A stretch of 64,000 nt of DNA from a virus, in IMG/VR virus record IMGVR_UViG_3300025087_000001, positions 91,482-155,481 of that record. The stretch is one strand, 5' to 3'. Within the stretch, counting starts at the first letter, position 1. Every line of letters begins with the position of its first letter. Both the position numbers and the translations under genes were made by a program. Positions 41,634-50,776 of this stretch are shown here, in pieces. The notes below the pieces were generated by a model, which was not told where the DNA came from, made no database searches, and saw nothing but the letters and a program-made list of their open reading frames with translations.

Positions 41634-41854
41634 TGGAAAAAAGTAATATTATATTTAAAAACTTAGAAATTAAATTGTCCCAAGTACTCGACGACCCCGA
41701 CTTGGCTAAGTCTGTGGTTGAAATGAATAAGGTATTTGCCCAAACCACTAGAAAATACGTTGATATTCATGCTAGGGTGGAATATCTCGAACTGCCTTGG
41801 TATAAAAAATTATGGATGAAAATTAAAAGTACACAAAATAATTTGAGACCATAA
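41633..41854 (+). CDS. Small protein coupled to the chaperonin
   Basis: A 73-aa helical protein (NLEIKLSQVLDDPDLAKSVV, later LPWYKKLWMKIK) whose ATG overlaps the chaperonin stop (TAATG). It ends NNLRP, so it and the chaperonin share the last four residues (NLRP), and the DNA around both stops is nearly identical. It does not look like GroES. A chaperonin partner or substrate-tag role is speculative. Confidence 0.6.
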   Translation: MEKSNIIFKNLEIKLSQVLDDPDLAKSVVEMNKVFAQTTRKYVDIHARVEYLELPWYKKLWMKIKSTQNNLRP

Positions 41855-41890
41855 TTAGGCAATTAAGCCTAGTAAATATAGGAGAGACCA

Positions 41891-42130
41891 ATGAGTCAGA
41901 CCAACAAAGTACACAAATTAACAATTAAGAACAAAGCCCCCGGTCAAATTTCTGCCGGTTACAATACTGAGGTTTTCTTAGACGATAGACCACTAATGGC
42001 TAAATTCCTTAAACTTGAATTTCATGCAAAACGAGTAGTTAAAATACAAATGGAAATTTATGCTGATGTAGAGATAGATGGTATATGTTATGAAGGTAAG
42101 TATATATTAGGAAAATTATCCCAAAATTAA
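41891..42130 (+). CDS. Small beta-rich protein before the terminase
   Basis: A 79-aa protein made of short strands (VHKLTIKNKAPGQISAGYNT, then VVKIQMEIYADVEIDG). AGGAG precedes the ATG. A small stem-loop (TAGGC/GCCTA) lies between it and the previous gene. It could be a decoration-like or regulatory protein. No family recognised. Confidence 0.55.
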   Translation: MSQTNKVHKLTIKNKAPGQISAGYNTEVFLDDRPLMAKFLKLEFHAKRVVKIQMEIYADVEIDGICYEGKYILGKLSQN

Positions 42131-42137
42131 GGGTACA

Positions 42138-45100
42138 ATGGACGAAAATCAAAAGAAAGAACTAGAAGAGTATAAAAAGAAGATCATATTCGATCCTTTA
42201 AATTCGGCTGAAGAGTTAAGGGATTGGATGGATCTTTTTTTAGATATACGCTTCCCTATGGGGGTAGTTTACCCCACATCTACACATGGGCCCGTCGAAG
42301 CTATGTGGAGAATTTACGAGTTAATGAAGACGGGGGAGAGTGCGGAGATACCTTCTGTAGCTATGCTTGCTAGCCGTGATAGTTATAAGTGTCAGGTCAA
42401 GGGTAGTAAATTATTAACTCCAAATGGATTAGTAAATATAGAAAATATTAAAATAGGAGATATTGTTTGGACAGGTTGGAATTGGAAAAAAGTTACTAAT
42501 TGGATAGATGACGGATTTAAAGACGGAATCAAATTAACTTTAAATAACGGAATAGAACTAACATCAACCCCAATTCATAAATATTGGATATTAAGAAATG
42601 GAACAGAACAATGGTGTCAAGTAAATGAACTGCAAGATAATGACTTAATTTGTCATCAACCCCTAATTGAGGGCAATTGTGTTGGTAATAATCAATGGCT
42701 CTCATTTAAAAAAGAAACGATAGATTCGGCGCATTTCTTTGACCTAACAGTAGAGGACGATCACTCCTATTGGTCTAATGGGTGTATCAGCCACAACACA
42801 CTTTCTGCTGCTGCTCTCGAAGTTTTATTAATGATACATCTTAGAATACCAATGGCTCATATGGCAGCTATTAAGCAACAATCAGCAAAGGCAATTCAAT
42901 ATGTAAGCTCTTTTTTTAGAAAACTTAGGCCTTATTTAGAACACCATGGTTGGAAAAAAAGCTCTGATAGTAAGACATATATTGAATGGATTACAGAAAC
43001 TAACCAAACTGTTTATTTAAACATAGTAACCTGTACGATTCAAGGGGCTAACAGTGAACATGTACCTATTCTGTGTATTGGGAGAAATGTAGATGTAATG
43101 TGTAAAAACTCTAATTCTACTACCAATAGAGTTCGTAGGAACGTATCTGCTATGGCTCTCTATAAAAGAATAATAAGGGGAGACAATGTAGAGGCGTATT
43201 CTCTAAACCACCAAACAGGTTTATTTGAATTTAAAAAAATAACCCATGCTTATAAACAACAGCAAGAGTTATTTGAAGTAACGTTATTGAATGGTAGGTC
43301 ATTACAATTAGGAGCCAGTCATGAAGTTTGTGGTATAGACGGTACATATAGACCACTAAAAGATTGTAAGGTTGGTGATAAATTACTTAAACTAGGAAAG
43401 CAGAGTTCTAAGGTAGATTTGTTAGTAAAAGAAAAGGTGTCCACGGAGTATAGTGTACCAAAAATAGAAACAAGTGAGATTGAACAATTATTACTAGGTT
43501 CTCTATTAGGCGATGGAGGCTGTTATAAAAGAAAGGGGAATAATGCTTATTTTGCAGAACAACATGGTCAAGCCCAAATACAGTATTTAAAATGGAAACA
43601 ATCTATTCTTGAGAAACAATATAAGGTAAGTTTTTACCAAACAAAGCCGGGATACGGATCAACCCCATTATATAGGATGTATACGGGAAATTCACCTTCG
43701 TTAAATGAATGGGCTAATTTTCGTAAAAAAATAGACGAAAAGGTTTGGAGGCTAAACCCATTTGGGTTGGCAATTTGGTTTATGGACGATGGTAGTAACT
43801 CTATGTCTTTAGAGTTCCACACACAGTCTTTTACTTATGAACAGAATGATTTATTAAGACAAGTTCTAAAGAAGAATTTTAACATAGACGTCTCTGTCCA
43901 GTCAAGAAAGAATTACAAGGGTGGAGAGGATTATTGGATACTGCATGGAGGAGTGTCTGAAAAATACAAATTATATAAAATATGTAAAGACTATATTCAC
44001 CCAGACTTAATATATAAATTTAAAAATGTAATTGAAAAGACAATTAGAGTGTGTAAATACTGTGGAAACGAATTTACCACTAAGGAAACTCATAATCATG
44101 CACATAGCTGTTACTCAGTAACTTGTCAAAATATTAATAAAAATCAACTACACATAGGTGAGATATTAAAAATAGAATCAATAGGGATACAGGATTCGTA
44201 TGACTTTACGGTTCAAGACAATAATAATTTTTTTGCTAACCAATATTTAGTCCATAACTGTATTGACGAGGTTGACGTTGTTCAAAACCCAACAGCCCTA
44301 AAAGAAGCGAAGATGATACCGTCTACATATCAAGGGTTTTTCCCTCTCACGGTGTACCTAAGTACCCGTAAGTATAGCGGTGGTCTCATGGAGAAGACGC
44401 TTAAGGAAGTTGAAAAAGCCGGTGGTGAAATCTTAAGATGGAATATCTTAGATGTTTGCGAGAGAATTACTCACGAAACCGCTAAAATAGATGAGCCCAA
44501 AGTTACTCGCTATATTTCCCGTGACCTTCCTATGGAAAATTTATCTCCAGAAGAGTGGGAAGCCCTTAACGACGAGCAAAAAAATAGATATGAAAAATTT
44601 GAAGCATATGCCGGAATAGCCAAACACAAAATGCTATCTGTTATGAGAAACTATCTGGTTGACCGACCACAAGATGCTCATGGGGGTCTGTTTAAATCCG
44701 CCGTTGCCGTCCACAACAACTTTAAAACCACCCCTATCGACATGGCCGACGCACAGTTACTCTGTAACAAACCCTCGGCCTCTGGACTGGTTTATCCTAG
44801 ATTTATAGATGAACTAAACACCCTAACTGCTGAGCAAGCTGTTTTAAGGTTTATCGGAGAAGAGATTCCAGATGGCGTTTTAAATCCTTTTGAGTATTTA
44901 ATTAAGCAACTAAAAGATTTGGGTATTCAATTTATAGGTGGTGCCGACTGGGGATATACGGACTATACTGCCCTAATCGTATTGGCTTTATTACCCAATG
45001 GAGATGTTTGGTTGGTAGACTCTTTTATAGAAAATAAACTAGAATTAGATGATATTGTTAAATACGCCTCTGAATTACAAGAGAACTATGGGATATCCAA

Positions 45101-45614
45101 ATGGTTTGTTGACCAAGCCTACCCTGCCTATATTAAAACTTTTAAAAGAAAAGGAATGAAATGTCCTAAATTTAAAAAAGTAGTTGAGGACGGTATTGCA
45201 GCGGTACAAGGTAAGATAGTTGATAGTAACAATAAAAGATCTTTCTTTGTTTTAAAAACACCGGTCAACCAAATAATTATTAATTCTTTTGGTGAATATC
45301 GTTGGAGTTTAGATGGCAGTGGAGATACAGTTGAAGGTAAGCCATATCACGATACTGATGGAATAGCTGATATTATGGATGCGATTAGGTATCCTTTTCA
45401 GAATCTTTTTTGTAAAAGTGGTGTTAAAATTTCGTGCCACACTGTTAAACCTGAAACTTCTCCTAAACCTGTTAAGGTGGAAACACACAAACCCTTACAG
45501 GAAGTTGCTAAAAACACTAACCAACAAATTATGCAACAACAAATTAGTAGTTTGGCGACAAATAGTCCTAAACCTACTCAAAATGTCAACAAAAAGAAGA
45601 TTCTGTGGATATAA
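42138..45614 (+). CDS. terL: Large terminase subunit precursor with two inteins
   Basis: The precursor is 1158 aa and excision of residues 85-220 and 313-707 leaves a 627-aa packaging motor. The exteins join to give ASRDSYKT, the Walker A motif, and VPILCIDEVDVV, the Walker B motif with its catalytic glutamate. The C-terminal nuclease domain is recognisable from GGADWGYTDYTALI (Asp937 of the precursor) and DGIADIMDAIRYP. Terminase cuts concatemeric DNA and drives it into the prohead using ATP. Both inteins must be removed for ATPase activity. A Lys/Gln/Thr-rich tail of ~50 residues ends the protein. Confidence 0.95.
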   Translation: MDENQKKELEEYKKKIIFDPLNSAEELRDWMDLFLDIRFPMGVVYPTSTHGPVEAMWRIYELMKTGESAEIPSVAMLASRDSYKCQVKGSKLLTPNGLVNIENIKIGDIVWTGWNWKKVTNWIDDGFKDGIKLTLNNGIELTSTPIHKYWILRNGTEQWCQVNELQDNDLICHQPLIEGNCVGNNQWLSFKKETIDSAHFFDLTVEDDHSYWSNGCISHNTLSAAALEVLLMIHLRIPMAHMAAIKQQSAKAIQYVSSFFRKLRPYLEHHGWKKSSDSKTYIEWITETNQTVYLNIVTCTIQGANSEHVPILCIGRNVDVMCKNSNSTTNRVRRNVSAMALYKRIIRGDNVEAYSLNHQTGLFEFKKITHAYKQQQELFEVTLLNGRSLQLGASHEVCGIDGTYRPLKDCKVGDKLLKLGKQSSKVDLLVKEKVSTEYSVPKIETSEIEQLLLGSLLGDGGCYKRKGNNAYFAEQHGQAQIQYLKWKQSILEKQYKVSFYQTKPGYGSTPLYRMYTGNSPSLNEWANFRKKIDEKVWRLNPFGLAIWFMDDGSNSMSLEFHTQSFTYEQNDLLRQVLKKNFNIDVSVQSRKNYKGGEDYWILHGGVSEKYKLYKICKDYIHPDLIYKFKNVIEKTIRVCKYCGNEFTTKETHNHAHSCYSVTCQNINKNQLHIGEILKIESIGIQDSYDFTVQDNNNFFANQYLVHNCIDEVDVVQNPTALKEAKMIPSTYQGFFPLTVYLSTRKYSGGLMEKTLKEVEKAGGEILRWNILDVCERITHETAKIDEPKVTRYISRDLPMENLSPEEWEALNDEQKNRYEKFEAYAGIAKHKMLSVMRNYLVDRPQDAHGGLFKSAVAVHNNFKTTPIDMADAQLLCNKPSASGLVYPRFIDELNTLTAEQAVLRFIGEEIPDGVLNPFEYLIKQLKDLGIQFIGGADWGYTDYTALIVLALLPNGDVWLVDSFIENKLELDDIVKYASELQENYGISKWFVDQAYPAYIKTFKRKGMKCPKFKKVVEDGIAAVQGKIVDSNNKRSFFVLKTPVNQIIINSFGEYRWSLDGSGDTVEGKPYHDTDGIADIMDAIRYPFQNLFCKSGVKISCHTVKPETSPKPVKVETHKPLQEVAKNTNQQIMQQQISSLATNSPKPTQNVNKKKILWI
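42390..42797 (+). mobile_element. Mini-intein 1, inserted in the Walker A motif
   Basis: A 136-aa intein, residues 85-220. It starts with Cys85, has the block A pattern KGSKLLTPNGLVNIENIKIGD, a block B with TSTPIHKYWI, and ends in DDHSYWSNGCISHN, with His219-Asn220 as the splice dyad. The next extein residue is Thr221. It is too short for an endonuclease and lacks LAGLIDADG motifs, so it is a splicing-only mini-intein. The insertion lies exactly between the Lys and Thr of SRDSYK/T. Confidence 0.92.
43074..44258 (+). mobile_element. Intein 2 with a LAGLIDADG endonuclease, inserted in the Walker B motif
   Basis: A 395-aa intein, residues 313-707. It starts with Cys313, ends LVHN (His706-Asn707) and is followed by Cys708 of the extein. 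Two dodecapeptide motifs mark a LAGLIDADG endonuclease: LLLGSLLGDGGCY and GLAIWFMDDGSN. A C-terminal CKYCGNEF ... CYSVTC cysteine module may bind zinc. It can therefore both splice and home. The insertion interrupts VPIL/CIDEVD immediately before the Walker B acidic residues. Confidence 0.93.
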
Positions 45615-45647
45615 ATATGTTTTTTATCGAAAAAATAGTGATTTTAA

Positions 45648-45680
45648 TTGGTATTTGGGTTAATAATACCAATCTTTAAC
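45648..45680 (+). promoter_or_regulatory. Class 2 (late) promoter motif of the portal operon, overlapping a hairpin
   Basis: CCAATCTTTAAC (45669-45680) is the one clear class 2 element on the plus strand, 27 nt before the ATG at 45708. TTGGTATT (45648-45655) and AATACCAA (45665-45672) form an 8-bp stem whose 3' arm overlaps the first bases of the motif. The hairpin may help end terminase mRNA. Confidence 0.6.
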
Positions 45681-45707
45681 TAGTGACCTTTAATTTTTGG
45701 AGAAAAA

Positions 45708-46664
45708 ATGAGTAAAATGAATCTAATCGTACACATGAATGGATATGAAAACGATAATCAAAACGATCCTACCTTAAATTCCTTCAAGTGGCATAGGGAA
45801 TATTTAGGTTTAGAAATAGATCAACCGGTTAGTAAATTGATTTCTTTAGCTTCTGGAGAATCTTTAAATTTGTTTTCTGGATCCGTTTCTTTAAATAGCG
45901 ACGCTACCACTACATATGATATTGCTTTAAAATCAGGTACTTCCAGTATATATGTAATCTCTCATAATTCAGGAACCGCCCCTCTTTTTAGAACACCTAG
46001 GGTTTCTGGAGCTGCTGCCGATACCGAAGTTAGCGTTACTAAAAATGGTAAAGTATTGACATTTACCTCTACCTCTGGAACCGCTTTTAGTTTAGTCACC
46101 GGATTAGTACAGGTTGGTGACAGAGTTAGAATCGGTACATTATTTAACCAAAGTAATCAAGGTGAGTTTAAAATTATAGCCAGAAGCGCTACTTCTTTTA
46201 GTATTGAAAACGAAACGGGAGTAGAAGAGTCATCAATTGTTTTAGGTGCGGATTTTGATCAACAGGTTAATATATATACTTCCGCCGGTGTTCAAATTGG
46301 TGATAAATTAGCCATCGTAGATGGGTTTAGCTTAGTTAGTCAAGGAACTTATGAAATTACAGACGTAAGTCATGACTATATAGAGTTTAGTTCAATTGGT
46401 GTTTTGCCAAGTGAAACTGCTGTAAGTAATTCTCCTAGTGCTATTTCAATATACCAATCTAGCCAACAATTTGTTTATATCGAATCAGACGGTAAATTAA
46501 ATATTAAAATAAATGGGTCAGTAGTAACAAATATTATAGAGCCCTTTTCTATCAATGGAGTGGTTAAGCCAGGTATGTTTTTAACTAAATCCAATATAAC
46601 TAGTTTAACAATTGAAAACCCAACTACTGATATTTGTAGGGTTTACTGTATAACAGCAGAATAG
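45708..46664 (+). CDS. Putative head decoration or fibre protein
   Basis: A 318-aa, strand-rich protein (Ser/Thr/Gly/Val-rich, for example SKLISLASGESLNLFSGSVS and VQVGDRVRIGTLFNQSNQGE). The repeated 'VGDRVRIG ... GEFKIIA' and 'IGDKLAIVDG ... GTYEITDV' units look like two related beta-barrel modules in tandem. It opens the portal operon under a class 2 promoter, with GGAG before the ATG. A surface or vertex protein is plausible, but no family was recognised. Confidence 0.55.
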   Translation: MSKMNLIVHMNGYENDNQNDPTLNSFKWHREYLGLEIDQPVSKLISLASGESLNLFSGSVSLNSDATTTYDIALKSGTSSIYVISHNSGTAPLFRTPRVSGAAADTEVSVTKNGKVLTFTSTSGTAFSLVTGLVQVGDRVRIGTLFNQSNQGEFKIIARSATSFSIENETGVEESSIVLGADFDQQVNIYTSAGVQIGDKLAIVDGFSLVSQGTYEITDVSHDYIEFSSIGVLPSETAVSNSPSAISIYQSSQQFVYIESDGKLNIKINGSVVTNIIEPFSINGVVKPGMFLTKSNITSLTIENPTTDICRVYCITAE

Positions 46665-46671
46665 GTGAAAT

Positions 46672-48462
46672 ATGGCAGATAAAAAACATACTATTACCTA
46701 TGCTCAATCAGAAATCCAAAACGCCCAGGACGACCTAAACGATATTATTATGAAGAGTTCTTCTGCTAATCCTACTATGATGGATTTTATTAAAAAAGCT
46801 ACGGGTTCTTCCAACAATAATAAGCATGTTCCTAGACTTGCTTTTATGGAAAAACCCAATAATTACAATAATTATGCTGGGATATATAAGATCAAGAGGG
46901 ATCTACTTCCCGACGCTGTAATTAAAGATATTAGGGTTAAGAACCTTTTAATTGCCGCTATCTTAAGAACTAGAGGCAATGCGTTATCAATGATGGGTCA
47001 CCCTAAAAAAGACCGCTTTGATGTGGGTATTAAGGTAGACGTAAGAGGTGATTTTAAAGATTTTATTGAACCAGAACAAATGGTTAAAATTCAAGAAAGA
47101 ATTGATAATTTTACTAAATTATTGATTAATTGTGGTAATACGGAAGGGGTTAAAGAAGACGAAAAAATGACCCTATCTGAGTTTTTAGATTTAAGCGCTA
47201 GAAACGGACTTTCGTTTGGTAGATTCTCAACTGAAATTATTTACGACACCAATACTAAAGAATTCCATAGGTTTAGACCTGCCGATGCTGGAACTATTTA
47301 CCCTACGGTTAAAAAGGGCGAAACTGCTGAATCAATTAGAATGTCGTCCCTTTCTTTATTAGAAAGTATTACTGGTGATATTGAGTATAAAAAAATTGAT
47401 AAAAAGAAATTTGAAGAAGATGAGTATGCATGGGTCCAAGTAATAGACGGAATGCCCAGACAAGCTTTTGCTCCAGAAGAAATGTTGGTTTATAATTTAT
47501 TCCCATCCTCAGACGTTGAGCATAATGGCTACCCAGTTCCTCCATTAGACACTATTGTTAGTTCTATAACTACTTTTCAATCAATTGAACTTTACAATAA
47601 GCTTTACTTCCAAAATGGCCGTGGTGCTAGGGGAATGTTGGTTATCCAATCGGACGAGATTGACCAAAGTGTTTTGGAAGATATTAAACAACAATACAAC
47701 GCTTCAATTAATGACGTTGGTAATAGCTTTAGAACCCCTATTTTTGGTGTAGGTAAAGAAGATGTGGTTACTTGGACTCAAACCTCTAATCAAAAAAGAG
47801 ATGGTGAGTTTCAATTCTTATACGATCAGGTAACTAGAAATATTTTATCTGCATTTAATATGAGTCCAGACGAGTTACCTGGCTTCCAACATTTGTCTAG
47901 GGGCACAAACCAAAGTTCGATGGCTGAAACAAGCAATGAATACAAATTGGTGGCCTCTAGGGATGGCGGACTAAGACCCTTGATTTTAAAGATTCAGGAT
48001 TTCTTAAATGAAAAGCTATTCCCTATTATGGATCCAGAATTATCTCAGCTTTGCTATATTGCACTATCTGGTTTAGATGCTGAAACTAAACAGCAAGAGT
48101 CGGTAAGATTACAGCAAGATGCACCACTCCATTACAACTATGACGCAATAATGGAAGAGGTTGAAAAAGAACAGATAGGAACTCATTTGGGTGGGAAAAT
48201 ACCATTTAACATAATGATTCGCCAAATTTTTGATACCTATATGGATACCTCTAGGGTTATTGGGGAATTAACAGAGAGCCCAGCTTCTTTTGTTGACCCT
48301 ATTTTAAAATACAAAAGAGATCAATTCTTTTTTCAACACATATCACAATTAGCTCAATTTAACCCAGCAGCAGTAATGGCATATTACGCTACTAGAAAAA
48401 ATACATACGATACGCTTAAGGTACTTGTGAAAGATTACTTGGACGATGAAAGTGATAAATAA
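46672..48462 (+). CDS. Portal protein
   Basis: A 596-aa portal, the dodecameric ring at the capsid vertex through which DNA passes. Features of the portal family include FLDLSARNGLSFGRFSTEI, LVYNLFPSSDVEHNGYPVPP, the helix ITTFQSIELYNKLYFQNG and the stretch GFQHLSRGTNQSSMAETSNE. Length and position after the terminase gene fit. The C-terminal ~100 residues form helices that would make the crown or barrel. It lies 7 nt after the previous gene and 11 nt before the next. Confidence 0.88.
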   Translation: MADKKHTITYAQSEIQNAQDDLNDIIMKSSSANPTMMDFIKKATGSSNNNKHVPRLAFMEKPNNYNNYAGIYKIKRDLLPDAVIKDIRVKNLLIAAILRTRGNALSMMGHPKKDRFDVGIKVDVRGDFKDFIEPEQMVKIQERIDNFTKLLINCGNTEGVKEDEKMTLSEFLDLSARNGLSFGRFSTEIIYDTNTKEFHRFRPADAGTIYPTVKKGETAESIRMSSLSLLESITGDIEYKKIDKKKFEEDEYAWVQVIDGMPRQAFAPEEMLVYNLFPSSDVEHNGYPVPPLDTIVSSITTFQSIELYNKLYFQNGRGARGMLVIQSDEIDQSVLEDIKQQYNASINDVGNSFRTPIFGVGKEDVVTWTQTSNQKRDGEFQFLYDQVTRNILSAFNMSPDELPGFQHLSRGTNQSSMAETSNEYKLVASRDGGLRPLILKIQDFLNEKLFPIMDPELSQLCYIALSGLDAETKQQESVRLQQDAPLHYNYDAIMEEVEKEQIGTHLGGKIPFNIMIRQIFDTYMDTSRVIGELTESPASFVDPILKYKRDQFFFQHISQLAQFNPAAVMAYYATRKNTYDTLKVLVKDYLDDESDK

Positions 48463-48473
48463 TAGGAGATAAA

Positions 48474-49070
48474 ATGGCACTAGATTACAAAACAAAATAC
48501 CTCGAATTAAGATCAAAAATGCTGGAAAATATGGATGTTTCCTTTAGGTTAGGGTACGAAAAAGGATTTGACGAGGCCCAAAAACAAGCCCAACAGCAAC
48601 AGGCTCAGCAAGCCCAACAAATGTTGATGCAACAACAGCAAATGGCCCAGGGACAAGTTGATCCAAATGGCCAACCAGTTTCTCCAGAAGAGGAGCAAGC
48701 AATGCAGGAACAGGAAATGGGCCAAGAAATGGGCCAAGACCCATCGCAAGATGACCAAATGGTGGAAGAGCCCCAAGATGGTCAGGACGCTAGTCAGTTA
48801 GACCAACATATTCAAGAATTAGAATCACTGGTTCAAAAGGGTGAGAAACCTACCGTTCTCTCTATGAGAGAAGCTGTTTTGAAATTGGCTGAGTTGAGAA
48901 AATCGCAGAAAGATAAGATACAAAGAAGCAAAAAGCAAATAGAGTCCTCGCAAAAGAAAATAGTCGATAGTGTTTTGAAAAAATGGGAAGACGAAGCCAA
49001 TAAAAGAAAAGAAATAGAGTCAAACGATATTTCTAAAATCATTGCTGCAAGCGGGTTAGATGTAAAATAA
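48474..49070 (+). CDS. Gln-rich coiled-coil protein between portal and MuF-like genes
   Basis: A 198-aa protein. Residues ~35-70 are nearly all Gln with Ala and Met, then an acidic segment, then a long Lys/Glu-rich coiled coil (residues ~115-185, KAELRKSQKDKIQRSK-like). A small scaffold or portal-associated factor is likely from the position. Its stop overlaps the MuF-like start (TAATG). The Gln/Met-rich tract is low complexity and probably disordered. Confidence 0.6.
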   Translation: MALDYKTKYLELRSKMLENMDVSFRLGYEKGFDEAQKQAQQQQAQQAQQMLMQQQQMAQGQVDPNGQPVSPEEEQAMQEQEMGQEMGQDPSQDDQMVEEPQDGQDASQLDQHIQELESLVQKGEKPTVLSMREAVLKLAELRKSQKDKIQRSKKQIESSQKKIVDSVLKKWEDEANKRKEIESNDISKIIAASGLDVK

Positions 49071-50422
49071 TGAAGGGTCTAACTTTAAAATCAATTGAGG
49101 CTTTAGAAAAATTAGTAGATGAAAGATTTGATCCAATTACGTTGGAGTTTCTAGGATTAATTCCTAAAATTAGCAGAGAAAAGAAAATTATTTTTTCTAC
49201 ATCTAAAAACAGCCTAACATCTTTATTTTTACAGTCTCTTGGGACTAAAGATCCAAATAAAAGTGAAGAGGATACTTTAAAATCGTTGCTGCGTATAGCA
49301 AATGGTTATATCGAATCTCTCAAGCAAAAAACCAAAGCCAAGGTTACTAATAGAATTGATGGATATATAAGGGATAAAACTACGAAAGATAAAAAAATTG
49401 ATGCTCAAACAATTCATGGGATGTTTAATGAGGAAATAGATTCTGCCAAAAATCATTTTAAATTAATTGCCAATTGTGAATCTAGTAAGGCTGCTAATAT
49501 GGGAACAGCCTTGCAAATAGCTAAAGTAGGAGCATCGCAAGGAATTGATGATCCCGTTGTATTCTATATAGTTTCCAATGACGAGAGGACATGTTCCGAA
49601 TGCAAACGTGTATATCTATTACCCGACGGAGTTACCCCACGAACGTGGAGACTGTCAGAGCTAAGTCATGGATATCACAAAAAAGGAGACCCAACTCCAA
49701 GTATTTCGGGGAATCATCCAAATGAACGTTGCGCCATGGCGTTTTTAGCTCCGAACTGGGGATTTAACGAAGGTGGCTATGTGGCTTACAAAGGTAAGGG
49801 GTGGGACGAACTTAAAAATCAAAGAGAAAAATACGGAAAACTTCAACCACTTAGTTTAAAAAAGTCTTATCAAGATAATTATGGCAATTGGCGTTTCGAC
49901 AATAACGACAAGGCTGGAATGGAACATCCAGACAATCAACTTAAAGAAAATAAATTTGATCATAAGATTGCGCATCAAGCAAATAATGGTAAGTTAGTTT
50001 GGAAACAAAAACACATGATCTTTAAGAAAAAACCGGTTACCGCACAGGATATGGATTCGACCCATAGGAAATTATGGAACATCTATGATCGTAAAAACAA
50101 TCTTCAAAAAAATCCAGAATTTAGAAATACATTGCTTAATCTAAATAAGCAAATTATCAACGACAATGATCGGCATCTACATTTATCTGGCACAAGCATT
50201 GGTTCAAATCCTAAACATACTGAGATGAGACAGAGACACTTAATACAAGCATTAGGTGGAGAGCCTGGGTATTCAATAGAAGACGTTAGACACCCACAAA
50301 CCAATCAGCATTTAGGCGTTAGAATTAAGGCCGAAAGACACCCACATGGAAAAAAAGCCGAAACAAGTTGGTTATTTGATGGTAAGTCGTTAATAACAGA
50401 ATACGACAAATTCAAAAAATAA
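49070..50422 (+). CDS. MuF-like head morphogenesis protein with a C-terminal extension
   Basis: A 450-aa protein. Residues ~100-235 match the phage Mu gpF-like minor head domain: YIVSNDERTCSECKRVY and GNHPNERCAMAFLAPNW give the conserved D-x-R-T-C-x-x-C and HPxxRC motifs. The N-terminal ~100 residues are helical. The C-terminal ~210 residues (His/Asn/Lys-rich, with KWKQKHMIF-like strands and a final SWLFDGKSLITEYDKF) form an extra domain. MuF extensions are often toxins or effectors, but no catalytic motif could be assigned here. Few copies are usually packaged near the portal. Confidence 0.8.
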   Translation: MKGLTLKSIEALEKLVDERFDPITLEFLGLIPKISREKKIIFSTSKNSLTSLFLQSLGTKDPNKSEEDTLKSLLRIANGYIESLKQKTKAKVTNRIDGYIRDKTTKDKKIDAQTIHGMFNEEIDSAKNHFKLIANCESSKAANMGTALQIAKVGASQGIDDPVVFYIVSNDERTCSECKRVYLLPDGVTPRTWRLSELSHGYHKKGDPTPSISGNHPNERCAMAFLAPNWGFNEGGYVAYKGKGWDELKNQREKYGKLQPLSLKKSYQDNYGNWRFDNNDKAGMEHPDNQLKENKFDHKIAHQANNGKLVWKQKHMIFKKKPVTAQDMDSTHRKLWNIYDRKNNLQKNPEFRNTLLNLNKQIINDNDRHLHLSGTSIGSNPKHTEMRQRHLIQALGGEPGYSIEDVRHPQTNQHLGVRIKAERHPHGKKAETSWLFDGKSLITEYDKFKK

Positions 50423-50434
50423 TCAAAATAGTTG

Positions 50435-50463
50435 TTGACTTATTTATTATACCGTGTTAGTAT
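50435..50463 (+). promoter_or_regulatory. Class 1 promoter for the 59-aa acidic gene
   Basis: TTGACT (50435-50440), 17-nt spacer ending TGT, TAGTAT (50458-50463). CGGAG lies before the ATG at 50482. Confidence 0.75.
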
Positions 50464-50481
50464 GAATATATCGGAGACACA

Positions 50482-50661
50482 ATGAAAGATAAGTCCATCG
50501 AACAAGAATATACAGAAAGGGAACTTACAGAGCAGGAAATAGAGGATAAAAATGCTGAAGAAATAGAAACCTGCACTGACGAAGAAGCCGAAGCTTTTGG
50601 AAAATTCTTAGATGAATTAAGAGAAGGCGGCTTAGAAAAGACAGAAGAAGACGAATTTTAG
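50482..50661 (+). CDS. Small acidic protein
   Basis: A 59-aa, very acidic protein (YTERELTEQEIEDKNAEEIE, later FGKFLDELREGG) with a strong promoter and a CGGAG site. Small acidic early proteins can act as DNA mimics or anti-host factors, but nothing specific is visible. It is followed by a structured leader region and a hairpin terminator. Confidence 0.6.
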   Translation: MKDKSIEQEYTERELTEQEIEDKNAEEIETCTDEEAEAFGKFLDELREGGLEKTEEDEF

Positions 50662-50727
50662 AAGCTACAGAGACTTCAGCCACAGAACTGGAAGGGAAGG
50701 AGTGGTATTCTCTGACCGATGATATTG

Positions 50728-50764
50728 GGCGGTACGTTTTCATCGGCGTACCGCCTCTTTTTTT
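50728..50764 (+). terminator. Strong hairpin terminator or attenuator
   Basis: GGCGGTACG (50728-50736) and CGTACCGCC (50747-50755) form a perfect 9-bp stem followed by TCTTTTTTT. The next gene's AAGGAGG begins at once, so read-through would be needed for its expression unless it is transcribed from here. Confidence 0.85.
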
Positions 50765-50776
50765 AAGGAGGCAATT

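Noticed and set aside
41633-41854. GroES homologue after the chaperonin
   Set aside because: The protein is helical and lacks the GroES beta-barrel and mobile-loop patterns, so only its position suggested this.
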